In this document: one piece after another, positions 1-8,867 of the stretch
Position numbering within the stretch: position 1 is the first letter of the stretch
Layout: the number at the start of each line of letters is the position of its first letter
DNA from: JBGSUE01 sp041753515
GTDB lineage: Bacteria > Patescibacteriota > Microgenomatia > UBA10105 > UBA927
DNA: 37,703 nucleotides
Assembly (NCBI GenBank): GCA_041753515.1
Contig: JBGSUE010000031.1
Coordinates: 1 to 37,703 of the forward strand
Reading direction: 5' to 3'
Made by a program: the position numbers and the translations under genes
The notes under the pieces: model-generated
Told to the model about the DNA's origin: nothing
The model's database searches: none
Seen by the model: the letters and a program-made list of their open reading frames with translations, nothing else

Positions 1-42
1 GGATATCACGAGCAAACAACTTAACTATGAGACTAACTTTAT

Positions 43-57
43 TGCGGTTTAACCGCA
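43..57. repeat. Perfect 15-bp palindrome left of hsdM
   Basis: TGCGGTT and AACCGCA are exact reverse complements around one central T. There is no T-run on either side, so it is not an obvious intrinsic terminator. It lies in the 144-base stretch before hsdM and could be an operator or the end of an upstream gene's hairpin. Nothing in the sequence settles which. Confidence 0.4.
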
Positions 58-92
58 TGCAGAACTTGATGGTCATATTTGTCCAGTTTATC

Positions 93-119
93 GCACTAAT
101 ACTTAGATTGTACTAGTGC
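93..119. repeat. Inverted repeat just upstream of hsdM
   Basis: GCACTAATAC and GTACTAGTGC form a 10-bp stem with one mismatch around the 7-base loop TTAGATT, ending 25 bases before the hsdM start codon. This position suits an operator or an RNA hairpin affecting the restriction-modification operon. No strong promoter could be placed here, so the role is inference. Confidence 0.4.
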
Positions 120-144
120 TTAACTGGGCAAGACCCATAATATT

Positions 145-1719
145 ATGAATAATAGAAAACAACTTCAAGGGCAACTGTGGGCAGCTGCTGAGCAAATGCG
201 TGCTAATAGTGGGTTAAATTTAAATCAAATATCCGCACCAATTCTTGGGCTCATTTTTTTAAAGTTTGCCGATGTTAAATTCAAAAAAGCCAAAAAAAAG
301 TTGGAACAAGAAAGAACTTCTTCGAAATCAACTAGACAAAGACCTATTTCTCCGGATGACTACAAAGCTCGAGGTGTTTTATTTGTTCCAGAAAAAGCAG
401 CATTTTTATACCTAATCAGTCTTCCAGAAAACGAAAACATTGGGGAAGCGATAAATGATGCCATGAAAGCAATAGAAGAAGACAATCGTGATCTTGCGGG
501 TGTATTACCTCAAAACTATACGTTACTTTCTTCAAAAGCTGATGAAAACAACAGAATTCTTATCACACTTCTCAAAAATTTCAATCAAATTCCAGATGAT
601 ATAGAAGGAGATGCATTCGGAGAAATTTATGAATACTTTCTGGGAAATTTTGCCCTTGCGGAAGGAAAGAATGGAGGAGAGTTTTTTACTGCACAGTCAA
701 TTGTGAAACTTCTCGTAGAAGTAATTGAACCTTACCACGGAAGAATATTTGATCCTGCTTGTGGAAGTGGTGGCATGTTTGTTCACTCAGCTAGATTTGT
801 TGAGGAACACTTAAAAAATAAATCTCAGGTTATGGATGAGGTAGCAATCTATGGACAAGAAAATAAAGACGAAACATTAAAAATTGCCAAAATGAACCTT
901 GCGATTCACGGACTTTCTGGAAAAATTATGCAAGCAAATTCATATTATGAAGATGTATTTGATAGCATAGGCAAATTTGATTTTGTTTTAGCCAATCCTC
1001 CATTCAACGTCGAAGGTGTAGATGAAAATGGACAAGTTATCATTGATCCCGCTCGTCTACATGGAGATTCTAGATACTTTCTTGGTCTTCCAGTTACTCA
1101 AAAAGGGAATGTCACAAACGCAAATTATCTTTGGATGCAAATGTTTGCAAGTGCTTTAAATTCTAAAGGTCGAGCTGGTTTTGTTATGGCAAATTCTGCC
1201 ACAGATGCTGGACACGCTGAAAAAGACATTAGGAAAAAGTTAGTTGATCACGATTTAGTGGATATAATTATTTCCACTCCTTCAAATTTGTTTCTCAATG
1301 TGACACTTTCTGCCACCCTTTGGTTTTTTGATAAAAACAAAAAGGGAACAGATAGACAAAACAAAATTCTATTTATAAACGCCCAAGATATTTTTACTCC
1401 AGTTGACCGTGCTCATAACAGATGGACAGATGAGCAAATACAGGAAATCGCAGGAATTGTAAGGCGATATCGTGGAGAGGAAGGATACGAAAAATACGAA
1501 GACATAAATGGCCGTTGTAAAGTGGCAACCCTTGAAGAAATAAAAGAAAACGATTACTCGCTTAACCCTGGTAGATATGTGGAAATAATTGAAAAAGAAA
1601 TGGATGATGTGGAATTTGAAGTGAGAATGAAAGAATTATCAGGTGAATTTAAAACTCTTACTCAAGAAGCACATGATTTAGAAGAGAAAATTGAGGAAGA
1701 TTGGAAAAATATTTTATAA
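145..1719 (+). CDS. hsdM: Type I restriction-modification DNA methyltransferase subunit M
   Basis: Modification subunit of a type I restriction system, expected to transfer a methyl group from S-adenosylmethionine to adenine N6 in the site read by HsdS. The 524 residues are a usual family length. The first ~130 residues are the helical HsdM N-terminal domain. The methyltransferase domain carries the SAM-binding motif DPACGSGGM (residues 203-211) and the catalytic N6-adenine motif NPPF (284-287). The acidic C-terminal helix probably contacts HsdS. No clear Shine-Dalgarno sequence precedes the ATG. It is the first gene of a plus-strand operon, and hsdS begins 2 bases after its stop. Both key motifs are intact, so the enzyme should be active. 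Confidence 0.95.
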   Translation: MNNRKQLQGQLWAAAEQMRANSGLNLNQISAPILGLIFLKFADVKFKKAKKKLEQERTSSKSTRQRPISPDDYKARGVLFVPEKAAFLYLISLPENENIGEAINDAMKAIEEDNRDLAGVLPQNYTLLSSKADENNRILITLLKNFNQIPDDIEGDAFGEIYEYFLGNFALAEGKNGGEFFTAQSIVKLLVEVIEPYHGRIFDPACGSGGMFVHSARFVEEHLKNKSQVMDEVAIYGQENKDETLKIAKMNLAIHGLSGKIMQANSYYEDVFDSIGKFDFVLANPPFNVEGVDENGQVIIDPARLHGDSRYFLGLPVTQKGNVTNANYLWMQMFASALNSKGRAGFVMANSATDAGHAEKDIRKKLVDHDLVDIIISTPSNLFLNVTLSATLWFFDKNKKGTDRQNKILFINAQDIFTPVDRAHNRWTDEQIQEIAGIVRRYRGEEGYEKYEDINGRCKVATLEEIKENDYSLNPGRYVEIIEKEMDDVEFEVRMKELSGEFKTLTQEAHDLEEKIEEDWKNIL

Positions 1720-1721
1720 AC

Positions 1722-2933
1722 ATGACAACTTCACAAAATGCGAAATTTGGTGATATAGCGGAAGTGGTAATGGGTCAATCCCCATTGGGAAATACATGTA
1801 ATTATAGTGGTAAGGGGGTACCTTTATTAAATGGTCCAACAGAATTTGGATCTAGATTCCCAACACCGATTCAATTTACTTCGGATCCTAAAAGAAAAGC
1901 CTCCAAAGGAGATTTATTATTTTGTGTGAGAGGTTCAACAACGGGTCGTATGAATTGGGCTGATAGAGAATATGCCATCGGTAGGGGTTTAGCTGCAATT
2001 AGACATTCAGGTGGTGGTGAGCTTAACCCTTTTCTAAAAGGAGTTATAGATAACAATCTTAGAAAATTACTAGCACAAGCTACCGGATCGACTTTCCCAA
2101 ATATTTCAAAAGACCAGCTAGATGAATTAAAAGTAGTATTACCTGCAATATCTATACAAAAAATTATCGCTTTAATCCTATCTTCCTACGATATCTTGAT
2201 CGAAAACAGTGAACAACGTATCAACATTTTAAAGAATATGGCGCAAATACTTTACACAGAATGGTTTGTAAAATTCAAATTCCCCGGCCATGAAAAAACA
2301 AGACTTGTTAATAGTTTACCTGAAGGTTGGGAGTATAAAAGGATAGACGATGTTGCAAGAGTTATCCGCGGAACTTCCTATTCCAGTGAACAAATCAATG
2401 ATGACTTCGGCGATTATTATCTAGTGAACCTAAAGAGTTTTAATCGTGGAGGAGGATTTAGGTACGATGGGAAAAAATATTTTTCAGGAATAATTAATAG
2501 GGATCAGCTATTATCTCAAGGAGATATCGTTGTTGCCGTAACTGATATGACTACAGATCGTGCAGTTATAGCACGTCCTGCAAGAATTCCACATATTAAA
2601 AACCAAAATGTGACGTTCTCGGCAGATGTAGTAAAAATTATTCCCCAGAAGCTTCCGCCCACATTCACCTATTATTGCCTCTTAGACTATCGGTTTACTG
2701 AAACAACAAAAAATAAAGCTAACGGAGCCAATGTACTTCACCTCAAACCTCAAGCAATTTCAGAATACAAAATTCTAATACCTAATCCAGATTTAATGGA
2801 AAAATTTGAAAAGCTGTGCGTTGGAATAGTCAATTTAATAGGGAAGCTATCGGAAAAAAATGAAAATCTTAACAAGGTACGCGATTTACTTATCCCCCAA
2901 CTTGTGACAGGAAGGAGAGAATTAAAACAATGA
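1722..2933 (+). CDS. hsdS: Type I restriction-modification specificity subunit S
   Basis: DNA-recognition subunit that directs both methylation and cleavage by the HsdM/HsdR complex. The 403 residues show the usual two-repeat plan: a target-recognition domain (about 1-140), a helical spacer containing LPAISIQKIIALILSSYD, a second recognition domain (about 200-340) and a C-terminal helix ending LLIPQLVTGRREL. Two half-sites imply a bipartite target, but the sequence recognised cannot be read from the protein. I start at the ATG at 1722; the frame is open from a TTG at 1701, but that would overlap hsdM. Its stop overlaps the start of the helicase gene (ATGA, 2930-2933), which indicates translational coupling. 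Confidence 0.93.
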   Translation: MTTSQNAKFGDIAEVVMGQSPLGNTCNYSGKGVPLLNGPTEFGSRFPTPIQFTSDPKRKASKGDLLFCVRGSTTGRMNWADREYAIGRGLAAIRHSGGGELNPFLKGVIDNNLRKLLAQATGSTFPNISKDQLDELKVVLPAISIQKIIALILSSYDILIENSEQRINILKNMAQILYTEWFVKFKFPGHEKTRLVNSLPEGWEYKRIDDVARVIRGTSYSSEQINDDFGDYYLVNLKSFNRGGGFRYDGKKYFSGIINRDQLLSQGDIVVAVTDMTTDRAVIARPARIPHIKNQNVTFSADVVKIIPQKLPPTFTYYCLLDYRFTETTKNKANGANVLHLKPQAISEYKILIPNPDLMEKFEKLCVGIVNLIGKLSEKNENLNKVRDLLIPQLVTGRRELKQ

Positions 2934-4465
2934 AAATTCTATTGGCTGGCCCGGGAACAGGAAAAACATTCAAAATAGAACAAATAGTCAAAGAGAAAGA
3001 AAATGGATCCACTGTTCTAATTCTTTCATTTACTAATGCTACAGTTAACGATCTACAGAAAAAACTTTCTAGCGTTGGTATAACTGACAGAAACTGCATG
3101 ACTTTACATAAATTTGCCACAAAGTATAACCATGATAGAGGTAGGCACGTTTTGAATGAACTGGAAATTAAGGAATTAAATCAAATAGTAGAATCCACAG
3201 AGATAGATTTCGAGAATTTATGTGACTTCTTGTCTTGCACAACCTTTGATCAAATGGTTAAACGATTCGTTTCTTTCGCACAAACAAATCCAAATTATCT
3301 TAAAGAAAAGCTAAGTGAATATAAAACGCTAATCGTTGATGAATATCAAGATTTTAATCCTTATGAACAATCTCTAATCGATCTAATTATTAAAATAATT
3401 CCTGATGTTTACATTCTTGGAGATGATGATCAGTGCATATATGATTTCAAAGATGCATCAAGCGATAAACTAATCTCGTTTCATGTTGATACTGCTAATG
3501 AAACAATAGCCCACGATCATATTTGTTATCGCTGTCCCGATATAGTAGTAGAACACGCTACTAAACTAATAAAGAATAATAGAAAAAGAGTTGAAAAGAA
3601 ATGGGATAAATCTGGAAAAGAAGGAAATATATTTTATCAACAATTAACTAATTCTTCTGACATAGCTAATTATGTAACTACAGAATTAAAGAAAATTGTA
3701 GATGATAACAAGGAAGAGTCTGTATTAATTTTGAGCCCAGTTCAATTTGCCGTTGAGGATATAGTTAAAAAATTTGATGACCTAGGCATTAGATATACCA
3801 ACTATTTTCTAGATTCTATTCCTCAAGATTTAATTATTAAATCTTGGAAACTCCGATTATTATTTGGAGATTTTAAGTACACTAACTTAATATTTTTAGG
3901 GTACAAATATTCTCAAAATCGTAGTAGTTTTTACTCTTTAATGAAAAAACAGTATGAAAAAGGTCAGAATTTCGATGAATTATTTTCTCTATTGGAAAAA
4001 AGGTTACCAGATGAAATAAAAAATGTATATCCAGATATAAACAGTGCATTAGAAAAAGAGGAGTTTTTGGAATTGGCAAAACTATATACGGAAACAGAAG
4101 GAGAGTCTGTTAGTAAAAAACTTGAAAATTTGTTTAGGAAATTAGAAAAAATAGAAGAACATAACATAAAAATTATGTCGATACATAAATCAAAAGGGTT
4201 GGATGCTGATCATGTTTTTATGATCGGACTCGTAGAAGGAATAATCCCAAATAAAAAAATCGGTTCAGACTCGATAGAATCACAGAGAAGACGTTTCTAT
4301 GTAGGCATGACCAGGACAAAGAAAAATTTACATTTATTATCGAATGTCAAAATTGAGGGTAAGCACGCAAGAAGAGTTAATCTAAATGATTTTCAATTTG
4401 ATCGAAGAACAAGGCTATGGAATGGGAAAGCATCAGTGTTTATTGAAGAATTAAAGTTAACATAA
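2930..4465 (+). CDS. UvrD/Rep-like superfamily 1 DNA helicase embedded in the hsd operon
   Basis: ATP-dependent DNA translocase or helicase of the UvrD/PcrA/Rep type. Visible motifs are Walker A GPGTGKT (7-13), Walker B with VDEYQD (D137-E138), motif III-like GDDDQCIYDF (from 164), motif V-like SIHKSKGLD (417-425) and motif VI-like YVGMTR (457-462). At 511 residues it is well short of UvrD (about 720), so the 1B/2B insertions are probably reduced. The start overlaps the hsdS stop by 4 bases, with GGAAGGAG about 12 bases upstream, and hsdR begins 4 bases after its stop, so it is an integral operon member. It is not one of the standard R, M or S subunits. The gene is strikingly AT-rich. It may act as an accessory helicase in defence; that role is inference. 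Confidence 0.88.
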   Translation: MKILLAGPGTGKTFKIEQIVKEKENGSTVLILSFTNATVNDLQKKLSSVGITDRNCMTLHKFATKYNHDRGRHVLNELEIKELNQIVESTEIDFENLCDFLSCTTFDQMVKRFVSFAQTNPNYLKEKLSEYKTLIVDEYQDFNPYEQSLIDLIIKIIPDVYILGDDDQCIYDFKDASSDKLISFHVDTANETIAHDHICYRCPDIVVEHATKLIKNNRKRVEKKWDKSGKEGNIFYQQLTNSSDIANYVTTELKKIVDDNKEESVLILSPVQFAVEDIVKKFDDLGIRYTNYFLDSIPQDLIIKSWKLRLLFGDFKYTNLIFLGYKYSQNRSSFYSLMKKQYEKGQNFDELFSLLEKRLPDEIKNVYPDINSALEKEEFLELAKLYTETEGESVSKKLENLFRKLEKIEEHNIKIMSIHKSKGLDADHVFMIGLVEGIIPNKKIGSDSIESQRRRFYVGMTRTKKNLHLLSNVKIEGKHARRVNLNDFQFDRRTRLWNGKASVFIEELKLT

Positions 4466-4469
4466 ATCT

Positions 4470-7400
4470 ATGAATCAATTCAGCGAAGACAATTTAGTTG
4501 AACAAACAGTTATTAAACTCATTAAAGAAATATGGGCTGATGAAACATGCCATGTTAATGCTTTTATGGATGAGGAAGATGCAAAACTTGGCCGAGATAA
4601 TCAGGGTGAAGTAGTACTTAAAAAATATTTACTTCCCGCTCTTGAGAAATTAAACCCAACACTTGCAGAAGACGCTCTTGAGCAAGCAGTAAATGAAATA
4701 ACTCGTGATAGATCAAATACTACGTTGGTTAAGGCAAATCAAGAAATTTACAATTTATTAAAGGATGGGTTCAGTGTAAGCACTAAGACTGATGATGGAA
4801 ATTCAAAAATTGAGAATGTGAAGTTTTTTGATTTTGAAAATCCTGAAAATAATCATTTTCTTTGCGTTTCGCAACTTTGGGTAGTTGGCGAGATGTACAA
4901 AAGACGGCCGGATGTGGTGTTATTTGTTAACGGAATTCCACTTTTATTACTGGAATTGAAGGCCTCTCATAAAAGCTTGGTAGATGCGTACCGCGACAAT
5001 ATCCGCGACTACAAAGACACTATACCTCATCTTTTTTGGTACAACTGCGGGATTGTTATTTCAAACGGAATAGAAAATAAATTTGGTTCTCTCACCTCCC
5101 CTTTTGAATATTTTAATGAATGGAAAAAAGTTAAAAGTGAAGATGATATTCCTAAAAGCGATTTATCAACGCTTATCTTTGGTATTTGTGACAAAAAAAG
5201 GATGCTCGATATCTTTGAAAGCTTTATTCTTTTTGATGAATCGCTTGGAGAAGTAAAAAAGATAGTACCCCGCTATTTTCAATTTTATGGAGTGAATCGC
5301 GCATTTGAGCGTGTTCTTAATCGACGTGAACTTGATGGGAAACTGGGAGTTTTTTGGCATACACAAGGATCTGGAAAATCTTTTGCTATGGTCTATCTCT
5401 CTCAAAAAGTATTCAGAAAAATTAACGGCAATTTTACTTTCATTATTGTTACAGATCGCGAGCAACTTGATGGTCAAGCATACGATAACTTTGCCAAAGT
5501 TGGCGCTGTTTATGAAAAACATGTACAAGCTGACTCAATTAAAGATTTAAAACAGTTACTAAATCAGGATCATAGGCAAATTTTTACGACTATTCAGAAG
5601 TTTCAGGATATTTCAGGAGCAGTGTCAGATCGGGATGACATTATAGTTATGACGGATGAGGCTCATAGAAGTCAGTATGATACTTACGCCCAAAACATGA
5701 GAAAAGCTTTACCGAATGCTTCATTTATTGGTTTTACAGGAACACCACTTTTAGCTCATGGCGAGGAAAAGACACGAAACACATTTGGTGAATATGTTTC
5801 TGTTTATAACTTTGGTCAATCAGTTAAGGACGGTGCAACTGTTAGATTGTTTTATGAAAATCGGGTCGCAAAACTTGAAAACGTCAATCCAGAGCTTGAA
5901 AAAGATCTTGGTGAAATTATGGATTATTACGACTTAAACGATGAAGAGGAAGAAAAAGTAGAACAAGAGTTTTCAACAGCTTATCATCTTATAACCCGTG
6001 AAGACAGGCTAAATGCAATAGCACGCGATATAGTCCAGCATTTTATTGGGCGTGGGTATGACGGAAAAGCAATGGTGGTATCAATCGATAAGAAAACAGC
6101 AGTCCGAATGTATATAAAGGTAAGAACAGAATGGGATAGACATTTAGACAAACTAAGGCTCGATCTATCAAGAACAGATGATGAATATCAACAAGGAAAA
6201 ATTCAAGAAGAGATTGAGAAACTTGAAAAAGTTAATATGGCTGTTGTTGTAAGTCAATCACAAAATGAGATTGCTGATCTTGAACCTTTTGATATTGACA
6301 TGAGAAAAATTAGAGGCAGGATTCAGAAAGAAAATCTTGAAGAGGAATTTAGAAAAGACGGCAGCAATTTAAAAATAGCATTTGTCTGTGCGATGTGGCT
6401 TACCGGTTTTGATGTACCTACACTCTCCACCCTTTATCTCGATAAACCTTTAAAAAACCATACGCTGATGCAAACAATTGCCAGAGCAAATAGAGTTGCC
6501 GAAGGGAAAACAAATGGAATAATTGTTGATTATATTGGTGTATTTAAAAATGTTGAAAAAGCTCTTGCGTTATATGCTTCTACAAAAACAGGAGACGATG
6601 AAATTATAAAAAATAAAGAGGAGTTGCTTGATGAACTTGACTTTGTCCTAAAGCAAACAAAAGAGTTTCTGAAAAAGTATTCTGTAGAGCTATCTGTTCT
6701 TCTTGATTCTCCAAACGAGCAAAAACTTTTACTTATTGAAAAATATGCTAATAAACTTTTAGAGAATAATGAAACTAAAAAGGATTTCTTGAATTTATCC
6801 TCTGATCTTTATAATGCATACCAGGCTGTATTACCCGATCCGGATGCTGAGGATTACTACAAAGAAGTGACCGCTGTTCGCGTGATTGCTTCGCGTGTAA
6901 GAGATATCGGTTTGCAAAGTTTTGACACCTCTCCAGTAAAACGAGATCTTGAGAAACTGCTGGACAAATCAATTCAAGCTGGTGAGTATGTAATTCCCCA
7001 ATATAAGAGGTTAAAGGATTTGAGCAGTCTTGATGCCGATGCACTTCATGATTTTTTCTACAAACTGGAAAATAAAAACCTTCAGGCGGAAGCATTAAAG
7101 GATGAGATTGAAAAGAAAATTGTCGAAATGATGAAGAGAAATAAGATGCGAGGAAAGTTTATGGAACGCTTCACTAAACTTCTTGAAATGTACAATAGCG
7201 GAGCTCATGATATTGATCAACTTTTTGATGACCTTGTAGAACTTGCCAAAGAATTGTCTGAAGAAGAACAACGAGCAATAAAAGAGAATCTTACAGAAGA
7301 GGAGCTTGCAATATTTGACCTCCTTCAAAAGGAAAACTTGAATCCTGATGAACGAGAGAGGGTAAAAAAGACTGCAAAGGAACTTTTAATAAAACTTAAA

Positions 7401-7595
7401 CAAGAAAAGCTTGTCATAGATTGGCGAGAAAAAGAAATAGCACGCGCAGGGGTTAAGACAGCAATTTCTGACATTCTTTATGATTCACTTCCCGAACCAA
7501 CTTACTCTGAAAAAGATTGCAAATTTAAGGGTATAGAAGTTTACAATTTTGTATATGAACACTATCTTGACGCACAGAATTTTGTGTATGCGTAA
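4470..7595 (+). CDS. hsdR: Type I restriction endonuclease subunit R
   Basis: Motor and nuclease subunit that translocates DNA with ATP and cuts unmodified DNA away from the recognition site. The 1041 residues carry an N-terminal PD-(D/E)XK nuclease (RPDVV 146-150, then LELK 161-164), then a superfamily 2 translocase with Walker A GSGKS (300-304), DEAH box (396-399), FTGTPL and motif VI QTIARANR. The C-terminal ~300 residues are charged and helical, as expected for the HsdM-binding region. All catalytic motifs are intact and the length is normal. There is no evident Shine-Dalgarno sequence before the ATG. With hsdM and hsdS present, the system looks complete and functional. Confidence 0.95.
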   Translation: MNQFSEDNLVEQTVIKLIKEIWADETCHVNAFMDEEDAKLGRDNQGEVVLKKYLLPALEKLNPTLAEDALEQAVNEITRDRSNTTLVKANQEIYNLLKDGFSVSTKTDDGNSKIENVKFFDFENPENNHFLCVSQLWVVGEMYKRRPDVVLFVNGIPLLLLELKASHKSLVDAYRDNIRDYKDTIPHLFWYNCGIVISNGIENKFGSLTSPFEYFNEWKKVKSEDDIPKSDLSTLIFGICDKKRMLDIFESFILFDESLGEVKKIVPRYFQFYGVNRAFERVLNRRELDGKLGVFWHTQGSGKSFAMVYLSQKVFRKINGNFTFIIVTDREQLDGQAYDNFAKVGAVYEKHVQADSIKDLKQLLNQDHRQIFTTIQKFQDISGAVSDRDDIIVMTDEAHRSQYDTYAQNMRKALPNASFIGFTGTPLLAHGEEKTRNTFGEYVSVYNFGQSVKDGATVRLFYENRVAKLENVNPELEKDLGEIMDYYDLNDEEEEKVEQEFSTAYHLITREDRLNAIARDIVQHFIGRGYDGKAMVVSIDKKTAVRMYIKVRTEWDRHLDKLRLDLSRTDDEYQQGKIQEEIEKLEKVNMAVVVSQSQNEIADLEPFDIDMRKIRGRIQKENLEEEFRKDGSNLKIAFVCAMWLTGFDVPTLSTLYLDKPLKNHTLMQTIARANRVAEGKTNGIIVDYIGVFKNVEKALALYASTKTGDDEIIKNKEELLDELDFVLKQTKEFLKKYSVELSVLLDSPNEQKLLLIEKYANKLLENNETKKDFLNLSSDLYNAYQAVLPDPDAEDYYKEVTAVRVIASRVRDIGLQSFDTSPVKRDLEKLLDKSIQAGEYVIPQYKRLKDLSSLDADALHDFFYKLENKNLQAEALKDEIEKKIVEMMKRNKMRGKFMERFTKLLEMYNSGAHDIDQLFDDLVELAKELSEEEQRAIKENLTEEELAIFDLLQKENLNPDERERVKKTAKELLIKLKQEKLVIDWREKEIARAGVKTAISDILYDSLPEPTYSEKDCKFKGIEVYNFVYEHYLDAQNFVYA

Positions 7596-7600
7596 TAAAT

Positions 7601-8083
7601 ATGTCTCAATATTACAATCCAAACAAAAAAACGAATTTAAAACTAGATTCTGGGTTGACAGGAATCGCTGGTGAATATTTGGTTGCTGGTGAACTTTCCA
7701 GAAGAGGATATGTTGCTTCAATTACACTAAGAAACACTAGGGGAATTGATATAGTTGCCACGAACAAGGATGCTAGCAAGTCTGTTGGCATTCAGGTAAA
7801 GGCAAGTGCCGGAAGTCGAAGAAGCTGGATACTAAACAAGAAAGGCGAAGATTTTTATTCTGACACGTTATTTTATGTTTTTGTAAACTTAAAGAATATT
7901 GATGAGCGTTCGGATTTTTTCATAGTACCCAGTAAAGTAGTTGCTGATCATATAAAACACGGACATGCAGAGTGGTTGAAAATACCATCGAAAAAAGGAG
8001 CCCCTCATCGTGATACGACGATGAGACAGTTTTCTGACAAGGAGAGCAACTATTTTGAACGATGGGATTTATTAAATTTGTAA
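7601..8083 (+). CDS. Putative PD-(D/E)XK nuclease-like protein
   Basis: A 160-residue protein that I read as a small restriction- or resolvase-like nuclease fold. A helix with E25 (GIAGEYLVAGELSRRGY) is followed by RGIDIVATN with D50, then GIQVKAS with Q66 and K68. This E...D...QxK pattern matches the PD-(D/E)XK core in the variant where Q replaces the second acid. It begins 5 bases after hsdR. Its N-terminus MSQYYNPN is identical to that of the next gene although the rest of the two proteins differs. The function is unproven: it could be a DNA-end nuclease, a resolvase-like protein, or a non-catalytic relative. The C-terminal half after about residue 110 matches no family I recognise. Confidence 0.65.
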   Translation: MSQYYNPNKKTNLKLDSGLTGIAGEYLVAGELSRRGYVASITLRNTRGIDIVATNKDASKSVGIQVKASAGSRRSWILNKKGEDFYSDTLFYVFVNLKNIDERSDFFIVPSKVVADHIKHGHAEWLKIPSKKGAPHRDTTMRQFSDKESNYFERWDLLNL

Positions 8084-8093
8084 CTAATTAATT

Positions 8094-8849
8094 ATGTCCC
8101 AATATTACAACCCAAATCGCATACGTAATAGATATGACTCAAATTCAACCGAACTATTTCGGTTAAGTCGGTCGAAGATAGATTTATTTATCAATTGTCC
8201 TCGTTGTTTTTATCTTGATCGTAAACTTGGCGTAGCTCAACCACCCGGATATCCATTTTCTCTCAATTCCGCCGTAGATAAACTCCTCAAGAAAGAATTC
8301 GACATTCATAGAGCTGGTGGAACAACTCATCCTCTGATGAATAAATACGGAATTGATGCAGTACCGCTGTCTCATAAAAAGATTGACGAATGGCGTGACT
8401 CATTGAGAGCTGGAATTACTTTCAAGATTGATTCTGAGAATGTAGTGATTACGGGCGGAGTTGATGATGTGTGGGTTAAGCCAGATGGCGAATTCATAAT
8501 TGTTGATTACAAAGCTACTTCAAAAGAAGAAGAGGTCACTTTGGATGCTGATTGGCAGATTGGATATAAACGCCAGATGGAGATATATCAATGGCTATTC
8601 CGAAAAAACGGATTTAGTGTTTCTTCGACTGGTTATTTTGTTTACTGCAACGGGAATACTGATCGTGAAGCATTTGACGGCAAATTAGAATTTGATATTA
8701 AGATTATTCCTTACACTGGTGATGATTCTTGGGTAGAGAAAACCGTACAAGATGCAATCGAATGTCTTAAAAATGATGCTCTTCCTGAATCTGGAGAAGG
8801 TTGTGATTTTTGCAAGTACCGTGAGGCAGTAAGGCAGTTTGAAAAATAA
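8094..8849 (+). CDS. PD-(D/E)XK nuclease, RecB/Cas4-like, with paired cysteines
   Basis: A 251-residue putative nuclease of the RecB/Cas4-like group. The N-terminal region LSRSKIDLFINCPRCFYLDR holds C35 and C38. The core has GGVDD (D124/D125), IIVDYKAT (D138, K140) and the trailing helix QMEIYQ (161-166), typical of this nuclease group. The C-terminus has C237 and C240 in CDFCKY. The CxxC...CxxC pattern suggests a bound metal or iron-sulphur cluster pinning the two ends together, though Cas4 usually has one N-terminal and three C-terminal cysteines. No cas genes are nearby. Proteins starting in this style are, to my recollection, widespread in CPR genomes. It lies 10 bases after its neighbour and shares that neighbour's N-terminal octapeptide. 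Confidence 0.75.
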   Translation: MSQYYNPNRIRNRYDSNSTELFRLSRSKIDLFINCPRCFYLDRKLGVAQPPGYPFSLNSAVDKLLKKEFDIHRAGGTTHPLMNKYGIDAVPLSHKKIDEWRDSLRAGITFKIDSENVVITGGVDDVWVKPDGEFIIVDYKATSKEEEVTLDADWQIGYKRQMEIYQWLFRKNGFSVSSTGYFVYCNGNTDREAFDGKLEFDIKIIPYTGDDSWVEKTVQDAIECLKNDALPESGEGCDFCKYREAVRQFEK

Positions 8850-8867
8850 ATTTTACATCCACAGCAT

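Noticed and set aside
3..113. Possible end of an upstream gene at the left edge
   Set aside because: An open frame reaches a TAG at 111-113, but the roughly 36 residues show no family signature, so I cannot support a partial gene.
1701..1721. TTG start for hsdS overlapping hsdM
   Set aside because: An ATG 2 bases after the hsdM stop gives the expected protein without overlap.
5166..5528. 120-codon minus-strand open frame inside hsdR
   Set aside because: Lies across the conserved Walker A region of hsdR; composition is that of a reverse-strand shadow.
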